DNA of 64,000 bases. Origin: Gracilaria domingensis (lineage: Eukaryota > Rhodophyta > Florideophyceae > Gracilariales > Gracilariaceae). A program made the position numbers and the translations under genes. Positions 30,179-41,874 of this stretch are shown piece by piece. Position 1 is the stretch's first letter, and each line of letters begins with the position of its first letter. Below the pieces are notes generated by a model that was not told the origin of the DNA, did not search any database, and worked only from the letters and a program-made list of their open reading frames with translations. The DNA lies in the NCBI GenBank assembly GCA_022539475.1, contig VCMS01000070.1:1-64000 (forward strand), in the 5' to 3' direction.

Positions 30179-30745
30179 TGTCGTGTACTGGATTGTGAAA
30201 TGTTCGAGATATATATCTCACTGTCAGATTGTTTGGGACCCTGGGGGCTGGCAGCCGCAGGACCATAGTTGACTGCATTATGAATATCTTTCAGTATGTG
30301 CACTGTAGTCATCTCACAAGAGATGTGCTATATGATACGATATACTGTATTTTATGTATATCATGGCGCAAATGCGTCTGTCCAGAGCTCCTGCAACTAA
30401 TCTGGCTCAGCGGGGAGATAGCGGTTTAGCAGGTTTACGCTAACTCGAACAGTACTTAAGTAGAGAGCTAGTTGTCGATGAACGACTTTACGAATAAACT
30501 CATCAAATAAACTATCTTCTACAACTATACTATTGTTTGTATCGGTCTCTGACGACCAGCGCGACGCAGCCCCAGCGGGGGCCGTTAGTCTCGTCCGCAC
30601 ATGCAGCCCTGCCGAGGGCCGCCACTGTGCTCCCCTTCGTTGTCCAGTAGAACAGCGCCGCCGGGCGCCGGGACACTGGGCCTCGTTGGTCCGGAACTCT
30701 AGCTCCTGAAGGAGCCAGAGGACCGCGAGTCGACAGACTTCGACA
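30179..30745 (+). repeat. 5' LTR of the small element
   Basis: 567 bp, matching 31669-32236 except for a small difference near 30540. Confidence 0.9.
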
Positions 30746-30817
30746 GTTGCAACTGCAACCGGTTCAGGGTACCCGCAATTGGAACATCGAGTCTGTTGAT
30801 TGGTTAGTGTTTGCCTC

Positions 30818-31762
30818 ATGGCCCATGGTTCTAGAGGACAATTCTGGGACAATGGCTGTGTTGAAGGGCCCAGAAGCAATCGTGCTTCAGATGGGGACTG
30901 CGCTTGGTTTGAGGATCCTAATCTACCGTCGAGAAATGCTTCGGTGGATGGATGGAAATTGTACATGGAAGAGTTGGAGAGTTATTCTAAGGAATGTCTC
31001 GAGGCCTTTATGGAATTGAAGTTCTATGGTGAACGTCTCTGGATTGAGTACACTGCTACATTCCGTTCTGAGTCGATCTTGTTTCTCCGTAGTGACACTC
31101 TTAGAGATTGGATTGAGCATTTGTCCGACAATGGTGTTTCCGTACAAGGTACTACTGTTATGGAAATTAGAAAAGCCATGATCGATGCTCTAGATAATTT
31201 CATTGAGATGCCCGTGCGTGCTGTACGGGAAGGTCGTTTGCGCATAGACCACGCCGAGCAGACTTCATCGATTTTGTCACTCGATGACGAGACGGCAGAA
31301 CTGGGGGTCTCTGTTCTCGGGCGTTCTGCGTCTGTTGCGAACACGTTCGGCCATGACGTCGTGAATGGCAAATTGGAGGGTTTGAGTGACAGAAAGTCTA
31401 CCGTCCAGCGCACTGCGGCTCTGCACGGTTCGAACTACAGCGCAGAGGACTGTTCGTTGTACGTCAGTACATCACACGTCGACAAGAAGGACTTGGCAGG
31501 CATCAATGAGAACAGTGTTCTACAGAAGTGCTATTTCGAGTTTGTTTACTGTGGTGAATCCCAACTCCTCTGGTGGCATTCCGCCCTGGTTCGGGAACGA
31601 AAGCGGCTTTCTGAACATTTCACAGTAATTTATTCGAACACTACTGTTCAAAAGGGAAACTCTTCAAGTGTCGTGTACTGGATTGTGAAATGTTCGAGAT
31701 ATATATCTCACTGTCAGATTGTTTGGGACCCTGGGGGCTGGCAGCCGCAGGACCATAGTTGA
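30818..31762 (+). CDS. ORF of the small LTR element (about 314 codons, unknown)
   Basis: The only long frame of the element. It starts at ATG 30818 in the internal region and ends inside the right LTR. It is acidic and helical in the middle, with no zinc knuckle and no enzymatic motif. It could be a reduced gag or a captured host sequence; I cannot tell which. Confidence 0.5.
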   Translation: MAHGSRGQFWDNGCVEGPRSNRASDGDCAWFEDPNLPSRNASVDGWKLYMEELESYSKECLEAFMELKFYGERLWIEYTATFRSESILFLRSDTLRDWIEHLSDNGVSVQGTTVMEIRKAMIDALDNFIEMPVRAVREGRLRIDHAEQTSSILSLDDETAELGVSVLGRSASVANTFGHDVVNGKLEGLSDRKSTVQRTAALHGSNYSAEDCSLYVSTSHVDKKDLAGINENSVLQKCYFEFVYCGESQLLWWHSALVRERKRLSEHFTVIYSNTTVQKGNSSSVVYWIVKCSRYISHCQIVWDPGGWQPQDHS

Positions 31763-32236
31763 CTGCATTATGAATATCTTTCAGTATGTGCACTGTAGTC
31801 ATCTCACAAGAGATGTGCTATATGATACGATATACTGTATTTTATGTATATCATGGCGCAAATGCGTCTGTCCAGAGCTCCTGCAACTAATCTGGCTCAG
31901 CGGGGAGATAGCGGTTTAGCAGGTTTACGCTAACTCGAACAGTACTTAAGTAGAGAGCTAGTTGTCGATGAACGACTTTACGAATAAACTCATCAAATAA
32001 ACTATCTTCTACAACTATACTATTGTTTGTATCATTTCTCTGACGACCAGCGCGACGCAGCCCCAGCGGGGGCCGTTAGTCTCGTCCGCACATGCAGCCC
32101 TGCCGAGGGCCGCCACTGTGCTCCCCTTCGTTGTCCAGTAGAACAGCGCCGCCGGGCGCCGGGACACTGGGCCTCGTTGGTCCGGAACTCTAGCTCCTGA
32201 AGGAGCCAGAGGACCGCGAGTCGACAGACTTCGACA
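31669..32236 (+). repeat. 3' LTR of the small element
   Basis: 568 bp, near identical to the 5' LTR. It is followed by the target duplication gtcgg. Confidence 0.9.
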
Positions 32237-32241
32237 GTCGG

Positions 32242-33839
32242 CGACACCACTTGGTTTGGCGATCAACTTCAGAACGTGTCTGCATGTCGGTCATCTCTTG
32301 CACCGTGCATTTGCACGCCGGTTGAGTTCATTGAATGTTCCTCCAACTCTGATTGCGTATCTTCTGATGAAGTCTGTGCCTCTGTGCTCTTTAACAAGGG
32401 GAATACATACTCTTATCTCTCGGCGGATAAAGTTGAAGTAATGCAACTCCCTCCGCTCTGTGTGTCTCCTTCTCTTCTTCAACGCGAGTTCGTATTTCCG
32501 ATTTCGAACTTTTCGGCGATGGAAAGCATATCCGAATTCCCCCCTGCAGTCATCCAACACCCCAGGCTCATTGAACCATCTGTATTGCAAACGGTATTGA
32601 AAGTGTCACCAGATACCATCCCCTTCTCTGTTTCTCCGCTATCCATCTTCAATTCGTTTGCGACCAATGAGCTTGCAAACGACTTTATTGGAGGCATTTT
32701 ATCTCTCATCGTGGCTGCTCAACTCCTCAGGATCTTTAGAGGAATGATCTACTTCTTTCCAGGTATTCATCACCGTGGATACTCGTCGTATATCATATTC
32801 TCGCGATTTCTCTCTTTCCGCCATCTATTCCGGCTTTTCAAGAGACGAGAAACATTTGCCATTGCTGAAGGACATCAACGCCATAAGGACTTGAAACGTG
32901 GCGGCTTCAAGATGATTCTATTCCCTACCTTGGCAAGAGCGTTCTTGTATGTGACAGAGTTTGTCACGATTATTGCGGGAACACAACGACGGTCAGAAAT
33001 ATTCGCGAAACAAAATTTTGACCCCAAGATATCTCTTGTGCGCGAAGAACAACGGCCAAGAAGGGTTGATAACTAAGGAGCGATTGCGACGACTTTTTCG
33101 TGCCCACGAGGGGATTGTCCGAATCCGGAAAGGTGCTGAAATGTGTTTCAAAGAGAGCGGTGGCTCCCGTTTTCCATACAAAAGTATTTTTGGTCTTTCT
33201 GTGACATACGACACGGGAAAAACGACGTTTTACTTCTCATCGAGTACTGGCAATTCTGCGTTTGTCGATCTTTCTGTTTTTCTCCGCACGTAAGGTGGCG
33301 TGAGTATGCGAACGATGCCTTTCCGCCCCGAGATTATGAGTGGATCTGAGCGAAATCTTTTGTTGAATGGTATTCTGAATGGGGTTCGACGTCGACTGGG
33401 ATGCAGAGAACTAGATGCTCGTCATACATTATGGGCAGGGTCGACACATTTCAGGCTATCCGGATTAGTGGAGTTTGTTGATTTCATCCACGTTCATGAT
33501 TGGAACGATTCTGTGACATCTCAGATGATCACAACGGCGCTCATCGCAGAACTGTGATACTTGGATCCTGTGCTAAACAGCACTGGTGAACCGTGGGTGT
33601 TCAGGAGAGCGCTCACGATTGAACAGCTGAGTCCTTCAATCGCTGTAGTGAAAAGCTACAGTATTGATCACGGATGGCTGCTGATAGCTACCGTGCTTGC
33701 GACTGTGATTCAATTTCTTGTGAACTCGAGGGTGACACATTTTGAGGAAGTCGCCTTTGTAGCAATGAAGGAATTGATGGGAGAAGATTGTGTAGTTGGG
33801 CCTCTTGCGGCAGGTAGTGAAGCTGGAATGGATGTAGAC
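32242..33839 (+). pseudogene. Cys-rich membrane protein, 3' part (decayed host gene)
   Basis: Continues the host gene after the LTR element: CRSSLAPCIC, a third Cys module (CSSNSDCVSSDEVC), a polar segment, then a hydrophobic helix around FIGGILSLIVAAQLLRI and another around LARAFLYVTEFVTIIAG. The frame shifts once near 33050-33070. In the new frame (…GLITKERLRRLFRAHEG…, YKSIFGLSVTYDTGKTTFYF) there are in-frame stops TAA at 33291 and TGA at 33555. A third helix, HGWLLIATVLATVIQFLV, lies near 33690. The coding signal reaches the solo LTR at 33840. With the 5' TAA and the LTR element this makes at least five lesions, so the gene is dead unless several introns were missed. Confidence 0.65.
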
Positions 33840-34408
33840 TGTCGAAGTCTGTCGACTCACGGTCCTCTGGCTCCTTCAGGAGCTAGAGTTCCGGACCAAC
33901 GGGGCCCAGTGTTCCGGCGCCTTGTGGCGCTGTTGGACTGTACGACGGTGGGGAGCACAGTGGCGGTTCTCGAACGGGCTGCATGTGCAGACGGACTAAC
34001 GGCCCCCGTGGGGCTGCGTCGCTCTGGTCGTTCGAGACCGACACAAACAGTTGTATACTTGTAGAAGAAGATAGTTTATTGATGAGTAAAGACAGTGAAG
34101 TCGTTCACCGACAACTAGCTCTCTACTTAAGTACTGTACGAGATAGCGTAAACCTGCTAAACCGCTATCTCCCCGCTGAGCCAGATTAGTTGCAGGAGCT
34201 CTATACGGACGCATTTGCGTCTGTGATATACATCAAATACAGTATATCGCATCAAATAGCTCATCTCACTCAAGATGACTACAGTGCACATACAGCAAGA
34301 TATTCGTAATGAAGTCAACTCCAACTCTGTGGCTGTCAGCCCCCGGGGTCCCAAACAATCTGACAGTGAGATACATATCTCGAACATTTCACAGTCAAAT
34401 CCACGACA
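33840..34408 (-). repeat. Solo LTR of the small-element family
   Basis: A 569 bp inverted relative of the LTRs at 30179 and 31669, clearly more diverged from both. The flanks tagac (33835-33839) and tacac (34409-34413) look like a target duplication with one change. It is an older insertion, reduced to one LTR. Confidence 0.85.
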
Positions 34409-34409
34409 T

Positions 34410-34700
34410 ACACCTCCGCCAATATTGGAAGCGGCAATGTGTGCCGAGCGGGGCGGATCAATAAGGTGCATGCGTTGACCGCCGGCGAGTCGGGCACTCG
34501 CCGGAACGGTCGTGCATTTTATTTGGTGCCAAGCGCCCCAACGGGCGGCGCAACTGTGCGCCCCCGCAACGCCGTCACAAACGTGGTGCGCGTTCTCTGC
34601 GCTCGCCTCGCAAAAAGATTGTGCTACCTTGTAGGAAAATATAGAGGGATTGTGAGACACAACAAACATATACATTAAACAGATTCATCTATAAGATATC
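34410..34700. repeat. Diverged repeat, left copy (candidate LTR of the copia element)
   Basis: About 220 bp from tattgg near 34422 match 41365-41560 in the same orientation, at roughly 80% by eye, and weaker likeness continues to the attcatcta near 34690. The two copies bracket the copia-like element. Termini and target duplications were not found, so LTR status is tentative. Confidence 0.5.
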
Positions 34701-37700
34701 ACGAAAGTTTAAAAGAAGTAAAACAACTATGAAGCACATTTAGAGTAGTTCGTAGTGCCAACAATTTATCCTAGAACGTGTCAAGATGCATGAAGCTGAC
34801 CAACCTTCATATATCAGCGAGGGACGCACATTTTGTTAATACTTCAGCGATCTGTAGACTCCTTAAGATGTGCAGCATTTTGATGATGTTTTCTACAAAC
34901 ATATCTTTCACATGGTGCATCTTCAAATCAATGTTCTTCTTGCGACCAGATTTCTGAGGGTTCGTAGTGAGCGAAAGTGCAGCCGAGCTGTCTAGTAGAG
35001 TCCCTGTGGCCTCATACCAGAACTTCTCGTTCCAAGGCTGTTAGTGTGCGAATTCCCAAAACATCTTTCGGACCCATGTTATGTCCTTTGCGCATGTAGA
35101 AAGAGCCACGTACTCTGCTTCCGCGGACGAGAGGGCAATAACGGTCTGACGCTTCGATTTTCACATGATTGGTTCGTCGTTGACGACGATTATATACCCA
35201 GTAGTAGACTTTCAAGTCTCTATACATCCCTTTCAATCGGCGTCAGCGTGCGCACGACGTGAGGCTGGAGAAATCGAAATGTTCGATCGGTAGTAGAGTC
35301 CGTAGTCCAATGTACCAGCCACATACATGAGGAGACGCTTGAGCAAGGAAAAATGGCGCGCACAAAGATTGTGAAGATGCTTGGAAAGAGCCGAAATCGA
35401 GAAAGAGAGATCCGGCCTTGTAAATACAGCCATATAGAGAAGTCCACCAATTCCTGCCCTGTACTTGGCGTGATTTGGTTTTGACAGTGCTTGCTCGTCC
35501 TCACTTGTCGGAAGTAAGTTGGCTACGGATGAGAAGGGAGACTGCACGGTGTTGCATCGTTCAATCCCAAACTTCTGTGGATCAAACCCGATTCTGAGGG
35601 TGTTTGACGACGAAGCTCTTCATACATAAGCGATGCGCCCGTGCACGTTGCACTTGACATTATGAGGTGCATCCCCTATGGGAGTCTTCAACCGTTGGTT
35701 AATTTAATCTTAATTAGCACCCGTAGAGGGGCGTGGATGTGCCAAGGGCCCTGGTCGGGCGTGGACACGTGGAGGTGGATGGCTACTGCACAAGTGGAGC
35801 ATTTTGGGGAATATTTTAGTTTGTCTTTATTTTCTGCACCCTGACAGTGGGGTTGCGTACGTGTACCACCCGTACGGGTGTGCACTCTTCTTATCGCTTA
35901 ACCGGCCCAGCACCTGGGGTACTTAGAGGTGCAGGGGTGGCTGAACACCACCTGATGGAAAAGCAACCAAGCCTCTCTTTCGAGAACTGCTACTCGGATC
36001 AGAGGGCACTTGAGACTCATCTTGAGTGTGGGCTCTAGGCGCTACTGCCCTTCCCGGTGTACTACTCCACCCGGAGGGTCACCTCAAGAGGTATAAGTAC
36101 GCGTACTCCCCTTGGGACGTCTAAGGAATCTGTATATACCGTGTGGTATTGACGTCTACTATTTCTATTAATTTCTGATTGCAGAACAGATCTCCGCCCC
36201 AGTATTGGGTTGTTTCTGGCTCTTTCTCCCCGACGTCGGGCCTGTTGCCTGCGTGTGCACGGCCCGCGTCTCCTCTTTGGACGTATCTCTTTTTCCCTTG
36301 TCTCTTGGGCTACGCCTCCTTCCGGAGTGTCTGGTTCACCCCTTTTCGGGTATTCCTCGCTTCTACACCGTCCTTGGCTGGTGATCCTCCTGATATTGGA
36401 CTTTCTGCATTCACCTCTGTAGGTTATCCTCAGTACACTACTGGTCTTGCAACCAGGTCCCCGGTGTCAACAGAGGCTCGTCCACCGAGTTACCATGCCC
36501 TAGGGAGCAGGACTTCGGACATCCTGTGCGTGTTTCACTCGTCCTGAATTTGCACCACAACTTCTTGAGCAGTTGAATCGCGTAGCCATATTGCGTGACC
36601 TTTATGCCAAGCGCAGAACGTTGGATACTCCAAGCAATAAATGACTTAAGCTCACCATACAGCTTCACGTCAAAGGTTGCCGATAGTCGTTCCTTGAAGT
36701 ATGTCAAGAGGTTTACGCTGTTGGCAGCGAAGGCGCAGTCGTCAACGATTACTGCGACAATAATGAACCGGTCTTGCTCACGGTACATGAAGACTCGTGA
36801 GTCGAGAGCCGATGTCACGAATCCCCAGGATAGAAGTGTGTCCGAAAAGAGAGAGCCCCAGATAATCCCAGCTTGGACAGCACCATAGAGGGAGTTGAGT
36901 AGTTTTCAGACGTGACCGGGTTTGGCTTGGATGCCTGTGGAGTCGGTTGGCTGTTCCATGATGATCGAAACATCCAGTTTGCCGTAGAGGTACGCGTTCG
37001 AAATGTCAGCTCCTTCCAGTATAAGGTTCTCCGCAGCCGAGACGGCCAGGAGAATACGAAGAGCTTCATGGCAGGCAACAGGAGCGTAAGTGCTGTGTGG
37101 ATCGAAGTCGATGAATGGCTTCTGCTTGTCTCCCCGTAGACAGCAGCGTGCCTTCTTCAAGAACTTCTTTCCAATACCATCCTGCATTTTCTCCTTGAAG
37201 ACCCAAGTATATGGCACGGGTTTCATCCAATCTTCGCGAGGGATGAGTTCCCATGTCTTTCGCCGGACCAAGGCGTTCATTTCGCGGTCAATAGCTTCAC
37301 ACCATCCTGGGTCTCTGCACGCTTCCTTGAAGGAATGCGGTACAGATGGGTCATCGAGTGTCTTCTTTGAGACCCAGACTCGCGGGAAGTTGTGCGTAAT
37401 GGTCGTGAAAGCTTTCACAAGATGCTCCTCCAAGTCCGTTCTCTCTGCATCCGGCTGTTCAGTTGGCTCCCACATCCACTTCCTCGGCCTCTTGTTGTCT
37501 CGTGATACCTTCAAGGAGGCTTGATATGTTTGAGAGTGGAGAGGAGTTGACCGACTTGAAGTCCAAGTTCCGACACGTCACGACAGAGTTCTTCTCTGGA
37601 ACGAAGACGCGGAAAAGTGTTGTCACTCTGCATGCCAAAGAAGTGCGAGAGCACGGAGCGTGGAAGGAACTTCTTGTTTAGGACCGTTTTCGAGCGGTAG

Positions 37701-39943
37701 ACGAACGCATAGCCGGGCTGTCCGAAGTTCGGAATATGGGAGAAGTCGATCTTCGTCGATGGGTCCCACTCCAACATTGGAATCCGTCCCTTGATGCGTG
37801 AGGACGGTGCCTGGTTTCGAAGCCAGTTCGCGTGGTTCATGGCCTCGGCCCAAAAGGAGATGGGTAGCTTGCTCGCAAAGAGAAGAACGCGAGTTCGGGT
37901 CCAATGCTCTTGGATGAGCCTCTCGGCAGCCCCGTTTGATTCGGAGGCGTATGCCGGAGAGAAGTCCAGTTTGATGCCATTTTCGCGGCAAAACACATCC
38001 AACTCGTTGCTCTTGTGTTCACCTGCCCCGTCCAGGCGAACATTCTTGAGTCCGAACGAGTGGTTGAGCTCGAGTTCCGAGCGTCGCTTATACCATTCAG
38101 AGTTCTTCAGGACAGATGCACCTGTCTTGTCCATGAGAAAGAACACGTCCGACTTCGAGGTGTAGTCGTCTACAACGGCCATAGCGTAGATAGCGCCAGG
38201 GAGAGAAGGCGAGATCTTGCCAGACAGGTCCATATGAATGAGCTCCAACGGGCTTGAGGTGGAGACAGACCGTAACCTAGCGATGAGCGGATTGCGCTTC
38301 ATCTTGCACGTTAGACATGGGACGCAAGTTAAGGACTCAAGGATAGAGCGCTGGAAGAAAGGAACGGAGTCCAAGGCCTTTGCCAAGTTCTGATATCTAC
38401 TTGGGTGCAGATGACCAGTTCGTCCATGCCAATCGAGAGCCAGTTCTTGTTTGGTGTTGCTGGCATTCACGACCATGACCTGTTTGTCGTTTGCAGTGAG
38501 GTCCATCACGAATAAGCCCTGATTGATCTCCGTTCCCCATATGATCTCAGAAGTTCACTTAGGGTGCATTATGAAGCAACCATTGAATGGGCGCAGTGTC
38601 GACGTGAACGTCACTACGAAGTCCACGCTCAGAACACCTACTGAGAGAATGTTGGATTCAAAAGCCGGAGCATGGTACGCTTCCACGACTGTGCCATTAT
38701 TGAGTGGGATCCAGAAATGGCCTTTTCCGACTAGACGAGCGGTGCCAGACGCAGCTTGCACAAGCTCGATGTCGATGCGCTCGTAGCGAATGAATGACTT
38801 GCGCGAGTGGAAAAAGTGGTGAGTAGCACCTGAGTCGATGTAAGCAGAGTCCACCTTCTCCTGCGAGAGTAGCGCGATATTGCTCCGATACTTAGCCATG
38901 TTGCAGTTGAAATCAGGTGAGGGAGGTGGATCATCACGCCTTTGCACCACATACGATCGAGGGTTAGAGGGACGACTACCATTTCCATCTCCCCTTGCTG
39001 CGAAGCGTGAGTTCCAGTTGGACTGCTGCCCTCCTTGATGGTTTTCAGAGAAGCGGTTTTGACCCCCATTGTACCCATTGCTGGAGCGGGTGCGTTGTTG
39101 TTGTTGGGTGGAAGGCTGGTTCCGCGAGTTGTTGTAACCAGATTCCTCGCGTTTCCGTTTGTAGCAGTCTCGGGCGTAGTGACCGCGACGACCGCAGTAG
39201 TAGCAGTTATTGTCGTCGCGATCCTTTGTGATGGAGGATTTGTCACGCCGGTTGCGTCGCTTCCGTCCGTTGCGCCGAGCTGTGTTAGCCTGCGGCTTCG
39301 AGGATGTGGACGGAGCGGAAGGAGCAGTAGTGCTTTGAGGATTATTCTGGTTCCTCCGGCGTGCCACTTCAGTTTCGACGGCGTTGATGATGGAGTCGAA
39401 CCCGGCGTCCGTGAGGTTCGACATCATGGCCAGAGGTGGGAACGAGTTCGGGAGACTTCGTATTAACTTAGACACCTTTCCCTTCTCCGATATTTCTTCG
39501 TCAAAAGTGGCCAGTTCACCGACGATGGCCAAGAACTTAGACACATGCTGGTTCCAATTTTCGTTATCCTTGTACATAAGGGTGTCTAGACGGTGGCGGA
39601 TCTTTTGGACGGCCTGAGCGTTTGAGGTCGTGTAGACGCGCTGCAGTTCATCCCAGAGATCCTTGGCGGTTTGCTCGTCGTCATCAACGAAGGTGCGGAC
39701 GAGAGAGAGAGCCGAGTCACCAAGACACAAAGTAATAGTGCTTTTGGCTTTAACTGACTTTTCGAACCAGGATCTCATATTGCGGTTAGTGGGATTGAAC
39801 CCTTCGGGGCAAGGGTCCAAACCAGAGAGAAATGCGTCGTCTCGTCGTAGGTACGCCAGGAGACGACGACGCCACAAGATATGGTCGTTGGGAACTTTGA
39901 GCTTTGGCAGCTTGCCAAGGAACCCATCTTGTGCGCCCGACAT
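34700..39943 (-). mobile_element. Ty1/copia-type LTR retrotransposon relic, broken
   Basis: On the minus strand, in order: gag with a zinc knuckle CYYCGRRGHYARDC and a protease DSGATHHF (38555-39943); integrase with HHCC and DDE features including HMDLSGK and the ESNGAAERL region (37511-38509); reverse transcriptase (about 36550-37514); and RNase H ending near 34780-35600. Integrase before RT defines Ty1/copia. The element is interrupted about half a dozen times and split by a solo LTR of another family. It is an old copy. Confidence 0.9.
35668..36472 (+). repeat. Solo LTR nested in the copia relic
   Basis: An 805 bp non-coding block between the RT and RNase H parts. It begins TG, ends GTGTCAACA, and is flanked by gagg at 35664-35667 and 36473-36476. 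A TATA-like ggtataagtacg lies at about 36090, consistent with an LTR promoter on the plus strand. It is unlike the other LTRs in the window. Confidence 0.65.
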
Positions 39944-41340
39944 TTTGATCGTACGGGCAAGCGGGGTAAATAGTAAAGATCAACCTTCTTGAGCGGGAAA
40001 GGAATCCGCATGATCAACCTGCTTAGGCGGGAAAGGGATCCGCAAACTTCGTATTCTTCGCCCGTCCTCTACGGGTGGAGGGATCATTCTTCTTCTTCTT
40101 CAGTAAAACTTCAAACCAGTACCCTACTGGCAGAGGGAGTTTGTCACTTAAGGTGATCCTAACCCAACCCAGGGAGCTAGGCGAACGATGTAGTACAGGT
40201 CCCCGCAATAAAGCAGCTAACCCCGTGCCGCACCGACCGACCTTCAGAGGATATTCCCACACCCGCCAAGCGAAGGGTACTTCACTCGTAGATAATGAGA
40301 GTTACGGTAGAGTTGTATAAGCCCACACCAAGCGCCAAGAGACAAGAGGTTAACAGAAGTGTCGACGAGCGCGAGCGAAGAGCGAGAACGAAGCGCGAAT
40401 TTGCTGGGAGGCCGAGCGTAGTGCCAGGACGAAGCGATGAGCCTCAAGCGAGAAGACCGCCGAGTAAAAATAATCGAGAGAACGAGACCAAAATCGGTGT
40501 GTGTAGTTAAATCGAAGAGCCAAGAGTTGCGTGTGTGGTGGGCCAAGAACGGAGAAAAGTTGCTAGATTGGTAGAAAGTTGTCACTACTCCAGGTGAATT
40601 TATGTGCCGACCTTTATAGAAAATCACTGTATGTATGCGAAACCAAAACGATGAGTCGCCCAGAAAACCCTGAGAAGTCTCATGTACGATACCGTTCATA
40701 AGCGATGACGCAAGACAAAACTTAGGCGTCGCGCGGTGCTTGTTAGATGATAGCTCAAACGGTAATACAAGATGATCGATAGTAGAAAAAATGCACCAGT
40801 GAACCAAGAGAGATGTCCATGTTCCGCTGTTCCTCAAGCGCGGCGCCGTTGCCCAGACACAATTGAAGTATGTGTGTGGGCGGACTGGAGCAAGAGCTGA
40901 ACCCAAGCCCGCCCGCCGCTGCTGCAAGGCGCTCGCGCACGCGCACGCAGATAGCGTAAGCACCACGCCTCTCAGTTACAACTAACAAATAGGTCAGCGG
41001 ACCGGTCAAGAGTGCAGCGCGATAACGTTGATCCGCATTAGCCAAAACCGGCCAATAGGTTGGCGGGCCATTTCTTGGTGGCGCGCGATAGTAAGGGAAG
41101 TCTAGTAGTGAGCGATAGAAGACCCGGCAGTAGAGCTGTGATGAAGTACAGTTGGTTTTGCGGGCGTGCGAGACCCGAAAGCCTGGCGGTACGCGAAGTG
41201 CTAAGCCTTGAGATCGGCGGGGAGTTTTACATGTGGTAGATTGAGGAGAAAAGGACGATAGCGGTTGCGGCGCGCGTTGGCGGCTGCGGCGTGCAGTGTG
41301 AAAGTAAGCGAGAGAGGCGCTGGGTGCTGCGCTGAACTCA
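39944..41340. other. Leader side of the copia relic and unassigned DNA
   Basis: Lies upstream of the copia gag and contains two short near-repeats (caaccttcttgagcgggaaagg and caacctgcttaggcgggaaagg, near 39980 and 40015). The remainder to 41340 has open frames without domains. If 41365-41560 is the 5' LTR, this is an unusually long leader; otherwise it is unrelated DNA. Confidence 0.4.
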
Positions 41341-41640
41341 GCGAATGCTACCGTATTGGCAGCAACGGTGCGCGGCGAGCGGGGCGGATCGATAAGGTGC
41401 ACGCGTCGAACGCCGGCGAGTCGGGCACTTGCCGGAACGGTCGTGCATTTCATTTAGTGCCAAGCGCTGCAACGGGCGGCGCGACTGTGCGCCACCGCGA
41501 CGCCATCACAATCGTGGGGCGCGTTTTCTGCTGTCGCTTTGCAAGAGGTCTTCGGAGCGTAAAATCCAAGAAGATGTCGCTGTGTTTCAAGAATCATCGT
41601 AAACGTTGTAGATTCATCTACGGGGTTTACGTCAATACAA
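41341..41640. repeat. Diverged repeat, right copy (candidate LTR of the copia element)
   Basis: The partner of the repeat at 34410-34700, in the same orientation. It is GC-rich and shares gagcggggcggatc, gccggcgagtcgggcac and ggaacggtcgtgcatt. Confidence 0.5.
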
Positions 41641-41659
41641 TCTACGATTTCTACACACA

Positions 41660-41775
41660 TATTATTGATAGCATATATGCTTATTGTTCATAATAATATT
41701 ATGAACAATTAGTATATACATATACGGCAAACAATAGCGATGATGTAATATTATATTATTATTACATCATTGCTT
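41660..41775. repeat. Two AT-rich palindromes
   Basis: ttgttcataataatattatgaacaa (first about 41684, shown here only as its arms ttgttcataa and ttatgaacaa) and aatgatgtaata/tattacatcatt-type arms near 41738-41772. Both can extrude hairpins. No gene is present. Confidence 0.7.
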
Positions 41776-41874
41776 GGCAGCGCTTGTCATACTTTGGATG
41801 GGTCGCGCATGGAACGGCGGGCAATCCAACGCGTATGCTCGGTGTAAGATTTCTTACAGGTTAACGACTCCCTT

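Larger units (their letters stand above)
30179..32236 (+). mobile_element. Small non-autonomous LTR element, structurally whole
   Basis: A 2058 bp unit with LTRs at 30179-30745 and 31669-32236, TGTCG...CGACA termini and 5 bp target duplications gtcgg at 30174-30178 and 32237-32241. The LTRs are near identical, so it is young. A purine-rich tract (aaaagggaaa) precedes the right LTR, and AATAAA signals lie near the end of each LTR; both support plus orientation. There is no protease, RT or integrase, so it must be mobilised by another element. Confidence 0.9.

Noticed and set aside
40244-41453. Minus-strand frames upstream of the copia gag
   Set aside because: No domain, mixed composition, and they overlap in different phases. 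Chance frames are the simplest reading.
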